In this document: piece by piece, positions 4,095 to 6,289 of the stretch
Position numbering within the stretch: position 1 is the first letter of the stretch
Layout: each line of letters opens with the position of its first letter
Assembly: GCA_934615635.1 (NCBI GenBank)
Contig: CAKTTT010000140.1
Coordinates: forward strand, 1 to 6,289
Direction of reading: 5' to 3'
Length of the DNA: 6,289 nt
DNA from: an uncultured Eubacteriales bacterium
Lineage (GTDB): Bacteria > Bacillota > Clostridia > Oscillospirales > Acutalibacteraceae
The notes under the pieces: generated by a model
The model's input: only the letters and a program-made list of their open reading frames with translations
Told to the model about the DNA's origin: nothing
Database searches by the model: none
Position numbers and translations under genes: made by a program

Positions 4095-5924
4095 ATGGGA
4101 GAAAAAAAGACCGGCAAGCGCCTGGCCAAGGAGGACGCCGGGTCCCGAAGCGGCCGGCGGTGGATCATCGCCGCCGCCGTTCTGGCGGCCGTCCTGCTGG
4201 CGGGCTATCTGGGCCTGTGCGCCTGGGTGGGGGCCTGCGGCACCACCCTGCCCGGGATCACCGCCGGCGGCGTGTCCCTGGGCGGCCTGTCCCAGTCGGA
4301 GGTGGACCTCCGGCTGGAGGAGGAGCTGGTCCGGCGCTACGCCGAACAGACCGTCGTGCTGGAGATCGACGGGGTGCACACCACCTATCCGGTCAGCGGC
4401 TCCGTGCTGACCGCCGACACCGGCGCCGTCCGGGATGCCGCCTGGAGCCTGAGCCGGGACGGCTTCCTGGGCCGGGGCTGGCGCCTGCTCCGCTCCCTGG
4501 TGGCGGGCAGCGAGCTGACGGTCCCCCTGAGCTTCACCCCGGAGGGGGAGGCCCAGGTGGACGCCCTGCTGGAGGAGATCGAGTCCCAGCTGGGCGGCGT
4601 GGTCCAGGAGACCACCTGGGAGGTGCTGGGCGACGAGCTCATCTTCCGGATGGGCACCCCCGGCCGGGCCTTTGACTTCACCGACGTGAAGGAGCGGCTC
4701 CTCTCCGCCTTCGCCGCCGGTACCGGAGAGCCCCTGGTCCTCTCCGCCGTCACCACCGACCCCGAGCCGGTGGACGCGGCCGCCGTCCACGAGGAGGTCT
4801 ACGCCGAGGTGAAAGACGCCGCCCTGGACGAGGAGACCTTCACCATCACCCCCAGCGTCACCGGCCTGGACTTTGACGTCTCCGAGGCCCAGGCCGCCCT
4901 GGACGAGGCCGCCTGGGGCAGCGACCTGGCCGTCCCCCTCACCGTCACCGAGCCCGCCGTCTCCACCGAGAGCCTCCAGGAGCTCCTCTTCCGGGACGTG
5001 CTGGGAGAGGCCAGCTCCAGCGTGTCCGGCTCCTCCAACCGGAAGAGCAACGTGAAGCTCTCCGCCTCGGTGTGCAACGAACAGATCCTGCTGCCCGGGG
5101 AGGTCTTTTCCTACAACGACACCACCGGCAGCCGCACCGCCGACAAGGGCTACCTCCCCGCCCCCTCCTACGTGGGGGGCAAGTCCACCGACGAGGTGGG
5201 GGGCGGCATCTGCCAGACCTCCTCCACCATCTACTACGCCGCCCTCAACGCCAACCTGAAGATCGTGGAGCGGCACAACCACATGTTCGCCGTGGGCTAC
5301 GTCCCCGACGGCATGGACGCCACGGTGTGGTACGGCGCCTCCGACTTCCGCTTCGAGAACGACACCGCCTATCCCATCAAGATCGTCACCGAGTACGAAA
5401 ACAGCCGTCTCACCGTCCAGATCTACGGCACCAAGACCGACGACCTCACCGTGAAGATGACCAACAAGGAGCTCTCCTCCACCCCCTGGACCACCATCTA
5501 CCAGGTGGACCCCACCCTTCCCGCCGGCTCCACCAGAGAGGAGCAGAGCCCCTACCGGGGCCGGGTGGTGGAGGCCTACCGCAACATCTACGACGGGGAG
5601 GGCAACCTGGTGAGCTCCACCCTGGAGAGCAAGAACACCTACAAAAAGCGGGACCGGATCATCCTGGTGAGCCCCTATGACGGTGCCCAATACGGCCTCA
5701 CCGAGGCCGACGGCGCCATCATCACCCCCTCCCCCAGCCCCTCCGCCCCGGCGGAGACCGGCACGGGGACCGGCGACGTCCCGGCCTCCCAGGCCCCGGC
5801 GGAGACGGCTCCCGTGGAGAGCGCCGCCCCCACCGCCACCCCCGTTCCCAGCGAGACGGCGCCCGACCTGGGCATCCCCCTGTCGCCGGCGCCGCCGGTG
5901 GAAGAAGAGGAGGACGCCGCATGA
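4095..5924 (+). CDS. VanW family protein, membrane-anchored, with PG_binding_4-like and G5-like regions (609 aa)
   Basis: The ATG at 4095 follows GGAGG (4082-4086) by 8 bases. The frame is open back to 3579, but that part translates repeat copy 2 and the promoter, so I reject it. Layout: basic cytoplasmic tail 1-22; membrane anchor about 23-46; two regions resembling the YoaR-type putative peptidoglycan-binding domain (about 65-165 and 190-290); VanW domain about 315-446 with LLPGEVFSYNDTTG, the GGGICQTSSTIYYAAL core and the ERHNHMFAVGYVPDGMDATV stretch; G5-like region about 462-526; then a low-complexity tail rich in Pro, Ala, Thr, Ser and Glu (545-609). VanW takes its name from glycopeptide-resistance clusters, but its biochemical role is unresolved, and chromosomal copies like this are not evidence of resistance. 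It probably acts at the outer membrane face near peptidoglycan. Strong GC bias separates it from the genes to the left. Confidence 0.93.
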   Translation: MGEKKTGKRLAKEDAGSRSGRRWIIAAAVLAAVLLAGYLGLCAWVGACGTTLPGITAGGVSLGGLSQSEVDLRLEEELVRRYAEQTVVLEIDGVHTTYPVSGSVLTADTGAVRDAAWSLSRDGFLGRGWRLLRSLVAGSELTVPLSFTPEGEAQVDALLEEIESQLGGVVQETTWEVLGDELIFRMGTPGRAFDFTDVKERLLSAFAAGTGEPLVLSAVTTDPEPVDAAAVHEEVYAEVKDAALDEETFTITPSVTGLDFDVSEAQAALDEAAWGSDLAVPLTVTEPAVSTESLQELLFRDVLGEASSSVSGSSNRKSNVKLSASVCNEQILLPGEVFSYNDTTGSRTADKGYLPAPSYVGGKSTDEVGGGICQTSSTIYYAALNANLKIVERHNHMFAVGYVPDGMDATVWYGASDFRFENDTAYPIKIVTEYENSRLTVQIYGTKTDDLTVKMTNKELSSTPWTTIYQVDPTLPAGSTREEQSPYRGRVVEAYRNIYDGEGNLVSSTLESKNTYKKRDRIILVSPYDGAQYGLTEADGAIITPSPSPSAPAETGTGTGDVPASQAPAETAPVESAAPTATPVPSETAPDLGIPLSPAPPVEEEEDAA

Positions 5925-6289
5925 CAGAAGAGACCCTTCAGCGCCGGGCCATGAAGCTCCGGGCCAAGCAGACCTTTTTCCGCTACCCCCGGCCCTGCCT
6001 GCTGTGCACCTTCCTCCTCATCGTCCTCTCGCTGCTGGCCCAGTTCTTCTCCATGTCCAGCGGCGGGACCTTCTTCTACACCGTGCTGGACGCACAGCAG
6101 CTCCCGCTGGAGACCGGCATCTGGCGGGCCGACCCCACCGCCATGACCAACGTGCTCGCCCTGCTGGGTCTGGGCGAGCTGGGGGACCTGGGCGGCCTCC
6201 TCTTCACCATCCGCTATGAACAGACGGGACAGGTGCTGGTGTTCCCCCTGGCCTGGCGGCAGGCGGCCATGGTGGTGGTCATCCAGGGC
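5921..6289 (+). CDS. Hypothetical membrane protein, 5' part (123 codons visible, cut by window edge)
   Basis: The ATG at 5921 overlaps the VanW stop as ATGA (4-bp overlap) and is preceded by AGAGGAGG (5906-5913) 7 bases away, so translational coupling is likely. The visible part starts MTEETLQRRAMKLRAKQTFF, with a basic cytoplasmic start and a predicted membrane segment at about residues 25-41 (LLCTFLLIVLSLLAQFF). A non-membrane loop with TVLDAQQLPLETGIWRADP follows, then hydrophobic stretches near 70-90 and at the cut end (MVVVIQG). I do not recognise the family. Codon use and GC richness match the VanW gene, so the two are likely native operon partners in the envelope. Confidence 0.8.
   Translation, partial: MTEETLQRRAMKLRAKQTFFRYPRPCLLCTFLLIVLSLLAQFFSMSSGGTFFYTVLDAQQLPLETGIWRADPTAMTNVLALLGLGELGDLGGLLFTIRYEQTGQVLVFPLAWRQAAMVVVIQG

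Noticed and set aside
4077..5690. Long minus-strand open frame (537 aa) opposite the VanW gene
   Set aside because: It is a shadow of GC-rich codon bias. Its product is a Gly/Val/His/Leu-rich sequence with no recognisable domain, whereas the plus-strand product has clear VanW motifs.
4095..5924. Vancomycin-resistance determinant
   Set aside because: VanW family proteins are widespread chromosomal proteins, and no van ligase, dehydrogenase or regulatory genes are in the window.
5677..6219. Plus-strand frame rich in Pro and Arg across the end of VanW and the next gene
   Set aside because: It is an out-of-frame reading of the low-complexity tail and following gene. The ATGA-coupled frame from 5921 is the better gene.

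Overview
The window looks like chromosomal DNA of a gut-type Clostridia bacterium, most likely Oscillospiraceae (Flavonifractor-like; inferred from style, not proven). It joins a mid-GC left part, an AT-rich repeat zone and a very GC-rich right part carrying a two-domain VanW family gene, an arrangement common in that group.

Left region (1-870). A small minus-strand gene (41-232) has a good ribosome site and may overlap the start of another minus-strand gene running off the left edge. To its right lie about 600 bases with no convincing gene but many perfect palindromes (418-431, 456-537, 708-727, 758-773, 778-799, 843-859). From memory this resembles the mobilisation/oriT region of Tn1549-type integrative conjugative elements. 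No relaxase or MobC gene follows, so it may be a decayed or rearranged element.

Middle region (870-3026). Two co-directional plus-strand genes, 52 bp apart, encode unassigned membrane proteins. One has 262 residues, three predicted membrane segments and two DUF3592-like soluble domains. The other has 393 residues, three predicted membrane segments and a large extracytoplasmic part ending in a BamE-like sequence. They look like a two-gene operon, possibly cargo placed next to the mobilisation region.

Repeat region (3027-3975). This is the most unusual part. Two diverged direct copies of a roughly 400-bp unit (3104-3511 and 3512 to about 3890) lie head to tail. Each has an identical 32-nt AT-rich leader, a promoter-like sequence, an array of 15-bp palindromic modules, a block with 80% identity, an invariant 20-mer and a terminator-like hairpin with a T-rich tail. 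The copies differ at several paired positions in ways that keep base pairing. This pattern fits two tandem structured non-coding RNAs, or structured DNA elements, better than protein-coding sequence.

Right region (3976-6289). A clear promoter, a GC-rich leader able to fold in alternative ways and a strong ribosome site precede a 609-residue membrane-anchored VanW family protein. A partial membrane-protein gene follows, overlapping it by 4 bp (ATGA), and is cut by the window edge. These two are probably translationally coupled and act at the cell envelope.
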